The notes below the pieces were generated by a model, which saw nothing but the letters and a program-made list of their open reading frames with translations, did not search any database and was not told the DNA's origin. From Mycobacterium sherrisii (GTDB lineage Bacteria; Actinomycetota; Actinomycetes; Mycobacteriales; Mycobacteriaceae), in the NCBI RefSeq assembly GCF_002102355.1, contig NZ_LQPT01000077.1, positions 60,152 through 124,151 on the forward strand: DNA of 64,000 bases, written 5' to 3'. Of this stretch, positions 51,101 to 58,201 are shown one piece after another (positions within the stretch are counted from its first letter, which is position 1; the number at the start of each line of letters is the position of its first letter). A program made the translations under genes and the position numbers.

Positions 51101-52092
51101 GCCAGGTCCCAGCCCGGCAGCGGCAGTCCGATGCTGATCGGCCCCGGGCCGCCGAGCTTCGCCGCACACGCGACCACGGTGGCCTCGGTGGGGCCGTAAG
51201 TGTTCCACACCTCCCGACCGTCGACAGCGAGCCGCTCGACCAGCTCCGGTGGGCAGGCCTCGCCGCCAAAGATCAACAACCGCACGGCTTCTAGCGCCTC
51301 GCTGGGCCATAACGCGGCCAGGGCGGGCACGGTCGACACCACGGTCACATCGCGGGTGACCAGCCAGGGACCCAGGTCCATTCCGCTGCGCACGAGCGAC
51401 CGCGGCGCGGGGACCAGACACGCGCCGTGCCGCCACGCCAGCCACATCTCCTCACAGGAGGCGTCGAACGCCACCGAAAGCCCGGCCAGGACCCGGTCAC
51501 CGGGTCCAATGGGGTTGTCTTGTAGGAAGATTCGCGCCTCAGCGTCGACGAACGCGGCGGCACTGCGGTGCGTGACGGCTACCCCCTTCGGCGTGCCGGT
51601 GGACCCGGACGTGAAGATGATCCAGGCGTCGTCGCGCGCCAACGGCGCGGTGGCCCGCCAGCCTCGCGACGACCCGACACCGCGCACCAGGCCCGCCTCG
51701 GTGATGACGCCGACGACGCCGGCCTCGCCGAACACCAAGTCGGCGCGTTCGTCGGGGTCGTCCGCGTCGACCGGGACGTAGGCCGCGCCCGTGGCCAGCG
51801 TCGACAAGATCGCCACATACAGCGCGTAGTTGCCCGACGGCATCCGGATGCCGATCCGGTCGCCGCGGCCGATGCCCCGGGCGGCCAGCCATTCCACGCT
51901 CGCTTCGATGTCGCCGATCAGTTCGCTGTAGGTGAGTTGGACGGTGCCGTCGTCGATCGCGGTGGCGTCGGGGTGGCGCGCCGCGGTCTCGTAAAGGATG
52001 TCGATCAGCGTGCGCGGGCTGGGCGCAGCAGCGGACAGCGTGTACTGCGCCGGTACTCGCGCGGGGATGGGAGGCCCAGGAGGTAAAGGCAC
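48151..52092 (-). CDS. Pls/PosA-type membrane nonribosomal peptide synthetase (A-PCP-TM-LbH)
   Basis: A 1313-residue single-module synthetase. The adenylation domain (about 30-500) has IFTSGSTGTPKGVA, NTYGPTEATV, YRSGDLV, GRSDDQVKVGGRRIELGEID and GKVDRDALP. The carrier domain holds F-A-L-G-G-G-S545. The C-terminal half alternates membrane segments with three hexapeptide-repeat-like domains (about 690-870, 950-1080, 1170-1300). This is the layout of epsilon-poly-lysine synthetase. By eye the first specificity positions read D-A-E-S, as in lysine-activating domains. The GTG at 52092 lies six bases after TATTTT and gives the family length; the frame open to 52386 is ignored. Product unknown. Confidence 0.87.
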   Translation of the reverse strand: MPLPPGPPIPARVPAQYTLSAAAPSPRTLIDILYETAARHPDATAIDDGTVQLTYSELIGDIEASVEWLAARGIGRGDRIGIRMPSGNYALYVAILSTLATGAAYVPVDADDPDERADLVFGEAGVVGVITEAGLVRGVGSSRGWRATAPLARDDAWIIFTSGSTGTPKGVAVTHRSAAAFVDAEARIFLQDNPIGPGDRVLAGLSVAFDASCEEMWLAWRHGACLVPAPRSLVRSGMDLGPWLVTRDVTVVSTVPALAALWPSEALEAVRLLIFGGEACPPELVERLAVDGREVWNTYGPTEATVVACAAKLGGPGPISIGLPLPGWDLAVVDADTLPVAYGDVGELVIGGVGLARYLDKDRDAEKYAPMPSLGWSRAYRSGDLVRLERDGLYFCGRSDDQVKVGGRRIELGEIDSALVHLPGVSGGAAAVRHTAAGAPVLVGYVVSPDPSFDLQQARAALAAQLPAALAPRLVRIAELPTRTSGKVDRDALPWPPPVDESDGSAVLSGTAGWLTRLWRDLLGAFETGQVDTLEADFFALGGGSLAAAQLVAALRRQYPEVTVADLYDHPRLGSLAAFLDELDPPPPVTERVVRPTPAVTQLAQAVLALPLATLSALPWLTWLALGNNVARALHVVPWTVAVNWWLIAAAFAVFVTPVGRMGITVLCARLLLRKLRPGTYRRGGSVHLRIWFVERLAEAGGAHNLSGAPWLVYYARALGARIGKGVDLHSLPPVTGLLTMGHRSAVEPEVDLCGHWIDGDAFHVGEITIGNDATIGARSTLLPGAVVGKNADVAPGGGVRDKIKNGQYWKGSPAVKSGRVNHPWPDERPPRGASWAAWYGLTSVVLAALPLLAAGSGIAVIGFGVRHTHRLSQAVIPALAWTPLAALIALLVYAVLTVLAVRTLSLGLREGYHPVRSRPGWQLWATQRLMDAARTYLFPLYASLLTPVWLRLLGAKVGRGTEISTVLATPKFTVIEDGAFLADDTMVASYELGGGWIHAAPTAVGRRAFLGNSGITQPGRRVPDDGLVAVLSAAPPKAKRGSSWLGSPPMRLRRRPVDTDEATTYDPPQRLKVMRALVETLRLVPVFVSAGIGLAVLGGLQALARIFGIWWAAVGGGLVMLAAGVIAGVTTVAAKWLLVGRIRAGEFPLWSSFVWRNEVADTFVETVAAPWFARAASGTPMLNLWLRALGARIGRGVWCETYWLPEADLVTLGAGAAVGRGCVVQTHLFHDRIMRMDAVVFEPGATLGPHGVALPAARIGAGATVGPASLVVRGDEVPASTRWQGNPIKPWTVRRKKPRKNAARRGVQDTAA

Positions 52093-52098
52093 CCCACG

Positions 52099-52104
52099 AA
52101 AATA
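52099..52104 (-). promoter_or_regulatory. -10 box TATTTT for the Pls-type gene
   Basis: TATTTT, then CGTGGG, then GTG at 52092. It decides the start of a gene whose open frame extends 98 codons further upstream. Confidence 0.5.
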
Positions 52105-52344
52105 CTCACCATCCGGCGCCAGACCGGCGAGCGCGCGCGGCGTGTGACGGTGGTCGGTCTCCGGCGCGCTGCTCGAGCCAGTCGGCCAGCGAGCGCCCGC
52201 GTTCAGTACCTGGCGCTCGGCGATCGCGCGGGCCCGCTCGGCATCCTTCCCGCCGAGCGCGTGATCACGTCCCGGTATTCGTCGAGCGAATGTTTCTCGC
52301 GGTCGGGAAACAGCGTGAGGAAGTTGCTCGGCACTACTCGGGTT

Positions 52345-52370
52345 GATTGAAGGCGCTCTTGTCGGGGTAG
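52345..52370 (+). promoter_or_regulatory. SigF-like promoter GATT-N16-GGGTAG
   Basis: GATT (one change from GTTT), 16 bases, then GGGTAG, 49 bases before the second DUF6131 gene. It mirrors the stronger SigF site before the first copy. Confidence 0.4.
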
Positions 52371-52418
52371 TCCGGTGAATGATCAATTCGACTGACGCCC
52401 AATAGAAAGGGGCACGAC

Positions 52419-52574
52419 GTGATTATCCTCGGTATCATCCTCGCGATCATCGGTTATGTCGCCGGAATCGCGATTCTCGAGACGATTGGCGGCATCCTCG
52501 TCCTGGTCGGTGTGGTCCTGTGGATTCTGGGAGCGGTCGGACGTCCGGTCGCCGGCCGCAAAGTCTGGTTTTAG
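52419..52574 (+). CDS. DUF6131-like two-segment membrane peptide (51 aa), copy 2
   Basis: A 51-residue protein with GTG start, two hydrophobic segments (residues about 2-17 and 20-38) and the end G-A-V-G-R-P-V-A-G-R-K-V-W-F. It matches the copy at 16709 in length and at most positions of the second half. AGAAAGGGG lies upstream of the GTG. It is followed 60 bases later by the broken DJ-1 gene, in the same direction. Function unknown. Confidence 0.78.
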   Translation: MIILGIILAIIGYVAGIAILETIGGILVLVGVVLWILGAVGRPVAGRKVWF

Positions 52575-52634
52575 CGGCGCCCAAGTCGTTTCGCCGCCGT
52601 TGCCGACGGTGAAGGGTCCACGTAAGTTCGTTTG

Positions 52635-53330
52635 ATGGCCGAGATCCTCTTCGTCGTCTCCGCAACGAGTTACTGGACGCTCAACGATGGGACGCGGCAC
52701 CCGACCCGCTATTGGGCCGAGGAATTCGCGGCACCCTATGACGCGCTCCGCCGGGCCGGCCACCAGATCGTGGTGGCCACGCCCGGCGGAGTCGTGCCGT
52801 ATGTCGATGTGATGAGCTTGCGCCCGTCGATGGCCGGCAGCGCCGAGATCGCCGAGAAGTTGGAGGAGATACTGCGCGGTGCCGAGGAACTCCGCAGGCC
52901 GATTCAACTCGCCGGGGTGCGCTTGGACGATTACGACGCTATCTACTATCCCGGCGGCCACGGGCCGATGGAAGACCTATGGCGCGACGCCGACTCCGGC
53001 AGGTTGCTGATCGCTGCCCTCGCGTCGGGCACGCCGCTGGCGATCGTCTGTCACGCCCCCGCGGCGATGCTGGCCACGCGCCGCGACGGGTAGTCACCCT
53101 TCGCCGGTTACCGGGTCACCGCGTTCACCAACGAGGAGGAGGACGGCGTCGGCCTGCGCGCGAAGGCGCCGTGGACGGTCGAGGACGAATTGATCAAGAT
53201 GGGCGTCGAGTTCGTCAAGGGCGAAATGTGGAAGCCCTTCACGGTCGTCGATCGCAATCTGTACACCGGGCAAAACCCTGCGTCGGCGGGGCCCCTCGCC
53301 GAGAAGGTGCTCGAAGCGCTGCCGCGTTGA
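52635..53330 (+). pseudogene. DJ-1/PfpI-family gene with an in-frame amber codon
   Basis: The frame encodes a 231-codon Hsp31-like DJ-1/PfpI protein. N-terminal half: ILFVVSATSYWTLNDGT, YYPGGHGPMEDL and the nucleophile elbow A-I-V-C139-H140. A TAG at 53091-53093 (codon 153) ends it after T-R-R-D-G. The same frame continues without another stop through FAGYRVTAFTNEEE, MGVEFVKGEMWKPF and LYTGQNPASAGPLAEKVLEALPR to TGA at 53328. The missing part carries conserved structure, so the truncated protein should be inactive. Only one base differs from a sense codon, and no frameshift is involved. It may be a recent mutation, a sequencing error or readthrough. Confidence 0.85.
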
Positions 53331-53372
53331 CGGACGTGCAAATCGTTTATTACCGGGCGATATCGAAAGTCC

Positions 53373-54770
53373 TCACGCGTTGGGCGCCACCGCAATCGAC
53401 ATGGTGTCCAGGTAGCCATCGATGCCCTCGGGACCCAGCTCGCGACCATAGCCGCTGCCCTTGACGCCGCCGAACGGCGCGAAGGGATCCATGGTGTAGC
53501 CCTGGTTGATTCCCAACGTCCCGGTGCGGACGCGCCCGGCGATCACCAGTGCCCGTTCGGTGTCGGCGCTCCATACCGATCCGGCCAGGCCGTAGTCGGA
53601 ATCGTTGGCGATCGACAGCGCATCGTCCTCGTCGCGGTAGGGGACGACGGTGATCACGGGCCCGAAGATCTCTTCGCGCGCAATCCGCATCGAGTTGTCG
53701 GCGGCGGCGAACAGGGTGGGACGGACATACCAGCCGCGGTCGAGGCCATCGGGCGGCTCGGTACCGCCGAGCACCATGCGGGCCCCCTCGGATTGGCCGA
53801 CGTCGATGTAGTTGCACACCCGTTGCCGTTGGCGCTGGGACACCAGCGGCCCCATCTGTGTGGCGGGATCGCTGGGATCACCCACGCGGATGCCGGCCAT
53901 TTCCGCGGCCAGCGCGTCGACGTATTCATCGTGGCGCTGCTCGGGCACCAGAACCCGAGTCAGCGCGTTGCAGATCTGCCCGCTGTTGGACAGGCTGGCC
54001 GAGCGCACGCCAGCGGCCACCTTCTCGGGTACGGCGTCGTCGAGGACGATGGCCGCGGACTTGCCGCCCAGCTCGAGACCGACCCTGGTCAGGTTGGCGC
54101 CGCACACCGCGGCGACGGCGCGGCCCGCCGCGGTGGAACCGGTGAACGACACTTTGTCCACACCCGGGTGACCGACCAGCTGCTCGCCGATCGCCGCGCC
54201 GCCGGGCAGCACGCTGACCACACCCGGCGGCAGGCCGATCTCGTTGATCATCTCGGCCAAAAGCAGTGCATCCAAAGGAGATTCGGGTGCCGGCTTGAGT
54301 ACCACCGGGCAGCCGGCCAGCAGCGCTGGCACCAGCTTGCTGACGATGAGGAACTGCGGCATGTTCCACGGCACGATTGCGGCGACCACCCCGACCGGCT
54401 GCTTGCGCACCAGGACCTCGCCGCCAAAGAACCCCGGCCGATTCTCCTGCCATCGGTGGCGCTCGGCCAGATCGCAAAACGCGCGCATCATCATCGCGGG
54501 CAGACCGACCTGGGCGCGCTGGGCGAAGGTGATCGGCGCGCCGATCTCGGCGGTGATCACGTCGGCCATCTCCGCGCGCCGCTTGTCGTAGCCGTCGGCC
54601 AGGCGGCGGATCGCGTCGATGCGCTCCGCCGGCTCCGTCCGGCTCCACGGCCCCGTGTCGAACGCGGCGCGGGCCGCGCCGACCGCCGCGTCGACATCGG
54701 CCGGCTCGGCGGCGGTGACCTGGGCAATCGGCTGTTCGGTGTGCGGTGAGATGACTTCCAAAACGTTCAC
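53373..54770 (-). CDS. NAD(P)-dependent aldehyde dehydrogenase
   Basis: A 465-residue aldehyde dehydrogenase. The cofactor-site V-P-W-N-M-P (about 134-139), LELGGKSAAIVLDD with the general-base glutamate (about 235-248), S-N-S-G-Q-I-C with the catalytic cysteine (about 267-273), EEIFGPVITV (about 364-373), and the end FGGVKGSGYGRELG are all intact. GGGAGG is five bases before the GTG start at 54770. It is divergent from the Rieske gene and shares a MarR-type site with it (54795-54804). It likely oxidises an aldehyde produced by the cluster. Confidence 0.92.
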   Translation of the reverse strand: MNVLEVISPHTEQPIAQVTAAEPADVDAAVGAARAAFDTGPWSRTEPAERIDAIRRLADGYDKRRAEMADVITAEIGAPITFAQRAQVGLPAMMMRAFCDLAERHRWQENRPGFFGGEVLVRKQPVGVVAAIVPWNMPQFLIVSKLVPALLAGCPVVLKPAPESPLDALLLAEMINEIGLPPGVVSVLPGGAAIGEQLVGHPGVDKVSFTGSTAAGRAVAAVCGANLTRVGLELGGKSAAIVLDDAVPEKVAAGVRSASLSNSGQICNALTRVLVPEQRHDEYVDALAAEMAGIRVGDPSDPATQMGPLVSQRQRQRVCNYIDVGQSEGARMVLGGTEPPDGLDRGWYVRPTLFAAADNSMRIAREEIFGPVITVVPYRDEDDALSIANDSDYGLAGSVWSADTERALVIAGRVRTGTLGINQGYTMDPFAPFGGVKGSGYGRELGPEGIDGYLDTMSIAVAPNA

Positions 54771-54794
54771 CCGGCCCTCCCAAGGCGGCAGTAT

Positions 54795-54804
54795 CAACTA
54801 CTTG
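54795..54804. promoter_or_regulatory. Putative MarR site CAACTACTTG between ALDH and Rieske 1
   Basis: Nine of ten bases match the palindrome CAAGTACTTG at 58191. On the minus strand CAAGTAGTTG is followed directly by ATACTG, just as the ferredoxin-side site is followed by ATACTC, so operator and -10 region are arranged alike in front of the dehydrogenase gene. Confidence 0.55.
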
Positions 54805-54863
54805 CGATTACCGGTGCGAGGATATACCGTCGGCCCGACACAGTCCCACGGACAGGAGTTGTC

Positions 54864-56141
54864 ATGCCCCGATTCCCCAAGCCGTCGGAGGGAAGCTGGA
54901 CGCAGCACTACCCCGAACTGGGCACCGGGCCGGTGTCCTACGAGGACTCGATCAGCCCGCAGATTTACGACCTCGAGCGCGACGCCATCTTCAAACGAGC
55001 CTGGCTGAATGTCGGCCGGGCGGAACAGGTTCCACGGAAGGGGAGCTATTTCACCAAAGAGCTGAAGGTCGTCAACACCTCAATTATCGTGGTGCGCAAC
55101 GGCTCTGGCGAGGTCAAGGCATATCACAACATCTGCCGGCATCGCGGCAACAAGCTGGTGTGGAACGACATGCCGCTGCAGGAGACCAGCGGTGTGTGCC
55201 GGCAATTCACCTGTAAGTACCACGCCTGGCGCTACGACCTGGACGGAAACCTGACCTTCGTCCAGCAGGAAAACGAGTTCTTCGACCTCGACAAGAGCCG
55301 GTACGGGCTGGTGCCGGTGCACTGCGAGGTTTGGGAAGGCTTCATCTTCGTCAACTTTGCCAAGCAGCCCGCCCAGTCGCTGCGGGACTTTCTCGGGCCG
55401 ATGGTGCTGGGACTGCAGGGCTACCCCTTCACCCGGATGACCTCCCGGTGGGCCTACCGGTCCGAGGTGAAAGCGAACTGGAAACTGTACATGGACGCGT
55501 TCCAGGAGTTCTATCACGCGCCGGTGCTGCACGCGAACCAGTCACCGACCGCCTATTCAAAGGCGGCCGCCGAGGCGGGATTCGAGGCTCCGCACTACCG
55601 CCTGGACGGTCCGCACCGATTGGTCAGCACCTCCGGAGTCCGGGCCTGGGAGATGGCCCCAGAGATGCGCAAGCCGATCGAGGATATCTGTCAGAGCGGA
55701 CTGTTCGGTCCCTGGGACAAACCAGACCTCGGTGAAATGCCATCCGGCCTGAACCCCGCGAAATGCGAACCGTGGGGCCTGGATTCGTTCCAGCTCTTCC
55801 CCAACTTCGTGATCCTGATCTGGAGCCAGGGCTGGTATTTGACCTATCACTACTGGCCGACGTCGCATCACAGCCACATCTTCGAGGGCACTCTGTATTT
55901 CCCGCAGCCGCGCACCCCGCGCGAGCGGGTGGCGCAGGAACTGGCCGCGGTGTCGTTCAAGGAGTACGGACTGCAGGACGCCAACACGCTGGAGGCCACC
56001 CAGAGCATGATCGAATCCCAGGTGCTCGACCGGTTCCTGCTCTGTGATCAGGAGATCCTGATTCGGCACCTGCACAAGGAGACCGCCGCATGGATCGAGG
56101 ACTACCGGCGCGCCACGGAGCAATCAACGGCGGGAGTGTGA
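54864..56141 (+). CDS. Rieske non-heme iron oxygenase alpha subunit, copy 1
   Basis: A 425-residue ring-hydroxylating-oxygenase-type protein. The Rieske 2Fe-2S ligands are C91-x-H93 (in CRHRGNK) and C117-x-x-H120 (in FTCKYHAW), with 23 residues between the pairs instead of the usual 15-17. The catalytic iron histidines are likely H218 and H223 in FQEFYHAPVLH, with D211 or E215 bridging. The C-terminal half has the SRPBCC-like fold. GGAG precedes the ATG. Its stop overlaps the start of the small partner gene. The paralogue at 59320 keeps all these positions. Substrate unknown. Confidence 0.9.
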   Translation: MPRFPKPSEGSWTQHYPELGTGPVSYEDSISPQIYDLERDAIFKRAWLNVGRAEQVPRKGSYFTKELKVVNTSIIVVRNGSGEVKAYHNICRHRGNKLVWNDMPLQETSGVCRQFTCKYHAWRYDLDGNLTFVQQENEFFDLDKSRYGLVPVHCEVWEGFIFVNFAKQPAQSLRDFLGPMVLGLQGYPFTRMTSRWAYRSEVKANWKLYMDAFQEFYHAPVLHANQSPTAYSKAAAEAGFEAPHYRLDGPHRLVSTSGVRAWEMAPEMRKPIEDICQSGLFGPWDKPDLGEMPSGLNPAKCEPWGLDSFQLFPNFVILIWSQGWYLTYHYWPTSHHSHIFEGTLYFPQPRTPRERVAQELAAVSFKEYGLQDANTLEATQSMIESQVLDRFLLCDQEILIRHLHKETAAWIEDYRRATEQSTAGV

Positions 56142-56467
56142 TCGCAGTGCTGCCAACCGAATTCGCCGATCTCGAGCCCTTTACGGAGTGGTGCCTGCCC
56201 ACCGAGCCGGAGCGCTACGCCAAGCGATTGACCAGCTCGATGACGGAGATGAAGGCCTTCTACGACGCGATCACTCCGCGTGCCGAGGAAGCGCTCAGCT
56301 ACTGTGACAAGTTCCCGCTCGACGGCCTGCCCGAGGACGTCCTCAACCTGATGCACCTGTTGTATTCGATGATCATGGTGTCCTTCCCGGTGGAGTGCTG
56401 GAAGCAACCCCGGGTGCCCGACTCGGGGGCTTCCACCCTGGAGTGCGTGGCCGAGCCCAGTCCATGA
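56138..56467 (+). CDS. Unrecognised ~110-residue Rieske-associated protein, copy 1
   Basis: A 109-residue, probably all-helical acidic protein. It shares roughly half its residues with the protein at 60591, in the pattern LP--FA-LE-----WC--TE-ER, then SSM--M-AFYDA--PR-EEA--YCDKF-LD-LP-D-LNL-HL-YS-IMV. Two cysteines (W-C and Y-C-D-K-F) are conserved. The GTG start overlaps the Rieske stop by 4 bases and its own stop overlaps the amidohydrolase ATG (ATGA). It is not a usual oxygenase beta subunit, which has an NTF2 fold and about 170 residues. I do not recognise the family. A subunit, stabiliser or electron-transfer adaptor are possibilities. Confidence 0.85.
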   Translation: MIAVLPTEFADLEPFTEWCLPTEPERYAKRLTSSMTEMKAFYDAITPRAEEALSYCDKFPLDGLPEDVLNLMHLLYSMIMVSFPVECWKQPRVPDSGASTLECVAEPSP

Positions 56468-57711
56468 CCACCGTCCTGCGCGCGGCCCGCTGGGCCGACG
56501 TCGACACCGGCGAGATCCACTCACCGGCAGTCGTGGTGATCGACGGCAACCGCATCACCGCCATCAATCCGGAAGGGCTAGTGCAGGATCCGTCCACGGT
56601 CGTCGACCTCGGCGACGTGACACTGCTGCCCGGCCTGATGGACATGGAACTCAACCTGCTCATCGGCGGGCCGGGCGGACCCGATGGATTACCCGCGCCG
56701 ATGCACGGCGTTCAAGACGACCCCGCGTACCGCACCCTGCGCGGCGCCGTCAACGCGCGGACCACCCTAAACGCCGGGTTCACCACCGTGCGCAACCTCG
56801 GGCTGATGGTCAAGACCGGTGGTTACCTGCTGGACGTCGCGCTGCAGCGGGCCATCGATCAGGGCTGGCATCCCGGTCCGCGGATCTATCCCGCGGGACA
56901 CGCCGTGACGCCGTACGGCGGACACCTGGATCCCACCGTGTTCCAACGGCTGGCGCCGGGCATCATGCCGCTATCGGTCGCCGAAGGCATCGCCAACGGG
57001 GTGCCCGACGTCATCGCGTGTGTGCGTTACCAGATTCGTCACGGCGCCAAGCTGATCAAGGTGTCGGCCTCCGGCGGGGTCATGTCACACAGCACCGCCC
57101 CGGGCGCCCAGCAGTATTCGGACGCCGAATTCGCCGCGATCGCCGACGAAGCCCACCGCGCCGGGGTGCGAGTCGCCGCCCACGCCGTCGGCGACTCGGC
57201 GATCCGGGCGTGCATTCGCGCGGGGATCGACTGCATCGAACACGGCTTTCTGGCCACCGACGAGACGATCCAGATGATGGTCGATCACGGCACCTTCCTG
57301 GTGTCCACCACCGGCCTCACCGACCTGATGGCGATCGACCGGATCGCCCCGGAACTGCGCAAGAAGGCCCAAGAAGTCTTCCCGCAGGCAAAAGCTATGC
57401 TGCCCAAAGCAATTGCCGCCGGCGTCCGTATCGCCTGCGGCTCCGATGCACCCGCGATCCCGCACGGTCAGAACGCGGAGGAGCTCGAGGCCCTGGTGGC
57501 GCGGGGAATGACTCCGATGCAAGCGATCCGGGCGGCCACCGTGGTGGCCGCCGAACTCATCGACGCCGATCATGAGCTGGGCCGCCTCAAACCCGGCTAC
57601 CTCGCCGACGTGATCGCGGTTCCGGGCGACCCATCACGCGATATCACAGCCACAATGGACGTCTCCTTCGTGATGAAGGATGGACAAATCCACAAGTCGC
57701 CCATCAGCTAG
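56464..57711 (+). CDS. Amidohydrolase-superfamily protein without the HxH metal motif
   Basis: A 415-residue TIM-barrel protein of the imidazolonepropionase/prolidase-like group. The first strand normally ends P-G-L-I-D-x-H-x-H. Here it is P-G-L-M-D60-M-E62-L-N64, so both histidines are lost. The rest of the metal site is present: K in KLIKVSASGG (about 199-208), H in VAAHAVGD (about 239-246), H in IEHGF (about 260-264) and D in CGSDAP (about 328-333). It may use one metal or a different set of ligands. It starts within the small partner gene (ATGA) and is followed by the MarR gene after 14 bases. Confidence 0.85.
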   Translation: MTTVLRAARWADVDTGEIHSPAVVVIDGNRITAINPEGLVQDPSTVVDLGDVTLLPGLMDMELNLLIGGPGGPDGLPAPMHGVQDDPAYRTLRGAVNARTTLNAGFTTVRNLGLMVKTGGYLLDVALQRAIDQGWHPGPRIYPAGHAVTPYGGHLDPTVFQRLAPGIMPLSVAEGIANGVPDVIACVRYQIRHGAKLIKVSASGGVMSHSTAPGAQQYSDAEFAAIADEAHRAGVRVAAHAVGDSAIRACIRAGIDCIEHGFLATDETIQMMVDHGTFLVSTTGLTDLMAIDRIAPELRKKAQEVFPQAKAMLPKAIAAGVRIACGSDAPAIPHGQNAEELEALVARGMTPMQAIRAATVVAAELIDADHELGRLKPGYLADVIAVPGDPSRDITATMDVSFVMKDGQIHKSPIS

Positions 57712-57725
57712 AGCGGAGCCCCGGC

Positions 57726-58181
57726 ATGGAACTCAGCGAAAACATTCTGTGGCTGCTCAAGCAGGCCTTCTACTTCTCGTTGACGACGGTGAACGACGCG
57801 ATCAGTCCGCACGGAGTCAGCACGGCCCAGATCGGTGTGCTGCGCCAACTTTCCAACGAACCCGGCCTGTCCGGCGCCGAACTGGCCCGGCGGCTGCTGA
57901 TCACCCCGCAAGGTGTCCAGCTGGCGGTCACCGCCCTGGAACGCCGCGGTCTGGTGGAGCGCAGACCGGATCCCGGGCACAAGCGCATCCTGCGGGCCTA
58001 TCTGACGGATCAGGGACGAGATGTCGTGGCCCAGGTACTCGGCGCTGCCATTGACGCGCACGAAAAGGTGTTCGGCGTGCTCAGCGCCGACGAACAGGAG
58101 ACGCTATGCGAATTGCTGGGCCGGGTCGTGGAAAAGGGCACCGGCCACGAGCTGACCCAGCGCGATATATCTAGTACTTGA
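57726..58181 (+). CDS. MarR-family regulator of the Rieske cluster
   Basis: A 151-residue winged-helix regulator. The DNA-binding part has GLSGAELARRLLITPQGVQLAVTAL, split about 47-71, and the wing RRPDPGHKRILRAYLT (about 79-94). The dimer interface helices are the two ends. The 3' end of the gene contains the first of two CAAGTACTTG-like sites and the stop codon falls within it. It is therefore in an ideal position to control the promoter of the ferredoxin gene at 58214. MarR proteins are usually released by a phenolic or acyl-CoA ligand; none is indicated here. Confidence 0.88.
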   Translation: MELSENILWLLKQAFYFSLTTVNDAISPHGVSTAQIGVLRQLSNEPGLSGAELARRLLITPQGVQLAVTALERRGLVERRPDPGHKRILRAYLTDQGRDVVAQVLGAAIDAHEKVFGVLSADEQETLCELLGRVVEKGTGHELTQRDISST

Positions 58182-58200
58182 GATGAATAACAAGTACTTG
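58171..58200. promoter_or_regulatory. Two MarR-type operators 20 bp apart
   Basis: CTAGTACTTG (58171-58180) and the perfect palindrome CAAGTACTTG (58191-58200) have AGTACT centres exactly 20 bp apart, two helical turns. The second one touches the -10 box of the ferredoxin gene. A variant lies at 54795. Confidence 0.7.
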
Positions 58201-58201
58201 A

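Larger units (their letters stand above)
52093..52418. other. 326-base intergenic region
   Basis: Between the divergent Pls-type gene and the DUF6131 gene. It contains the -10 box for the former, a SigF-like promoter for the latter (52345-52370) and a 43-codon minus-strand frame starting at a GTG near 52318 (V-P-S-N-F-L-T-L-F-P-D-R-E-K-H) that looks protein-like but has no clear ribosome binding site. I see no repeat or RNA gene. Confidence 0.4.

Noticed and set aside
52093-52386. 98-codon N-terminal extension of the Pls-type synthetase from a TTG
   Set aside because: The extension has no domain similarity, and a -10 box plus GTG at 52092 gives the family length.
53080-53110. Frameshift as explanation for the broken DJ-1 gene
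   Set aside because: The same frame continues perfectly on both sides of the TAG, so only a nonsense change is needed.
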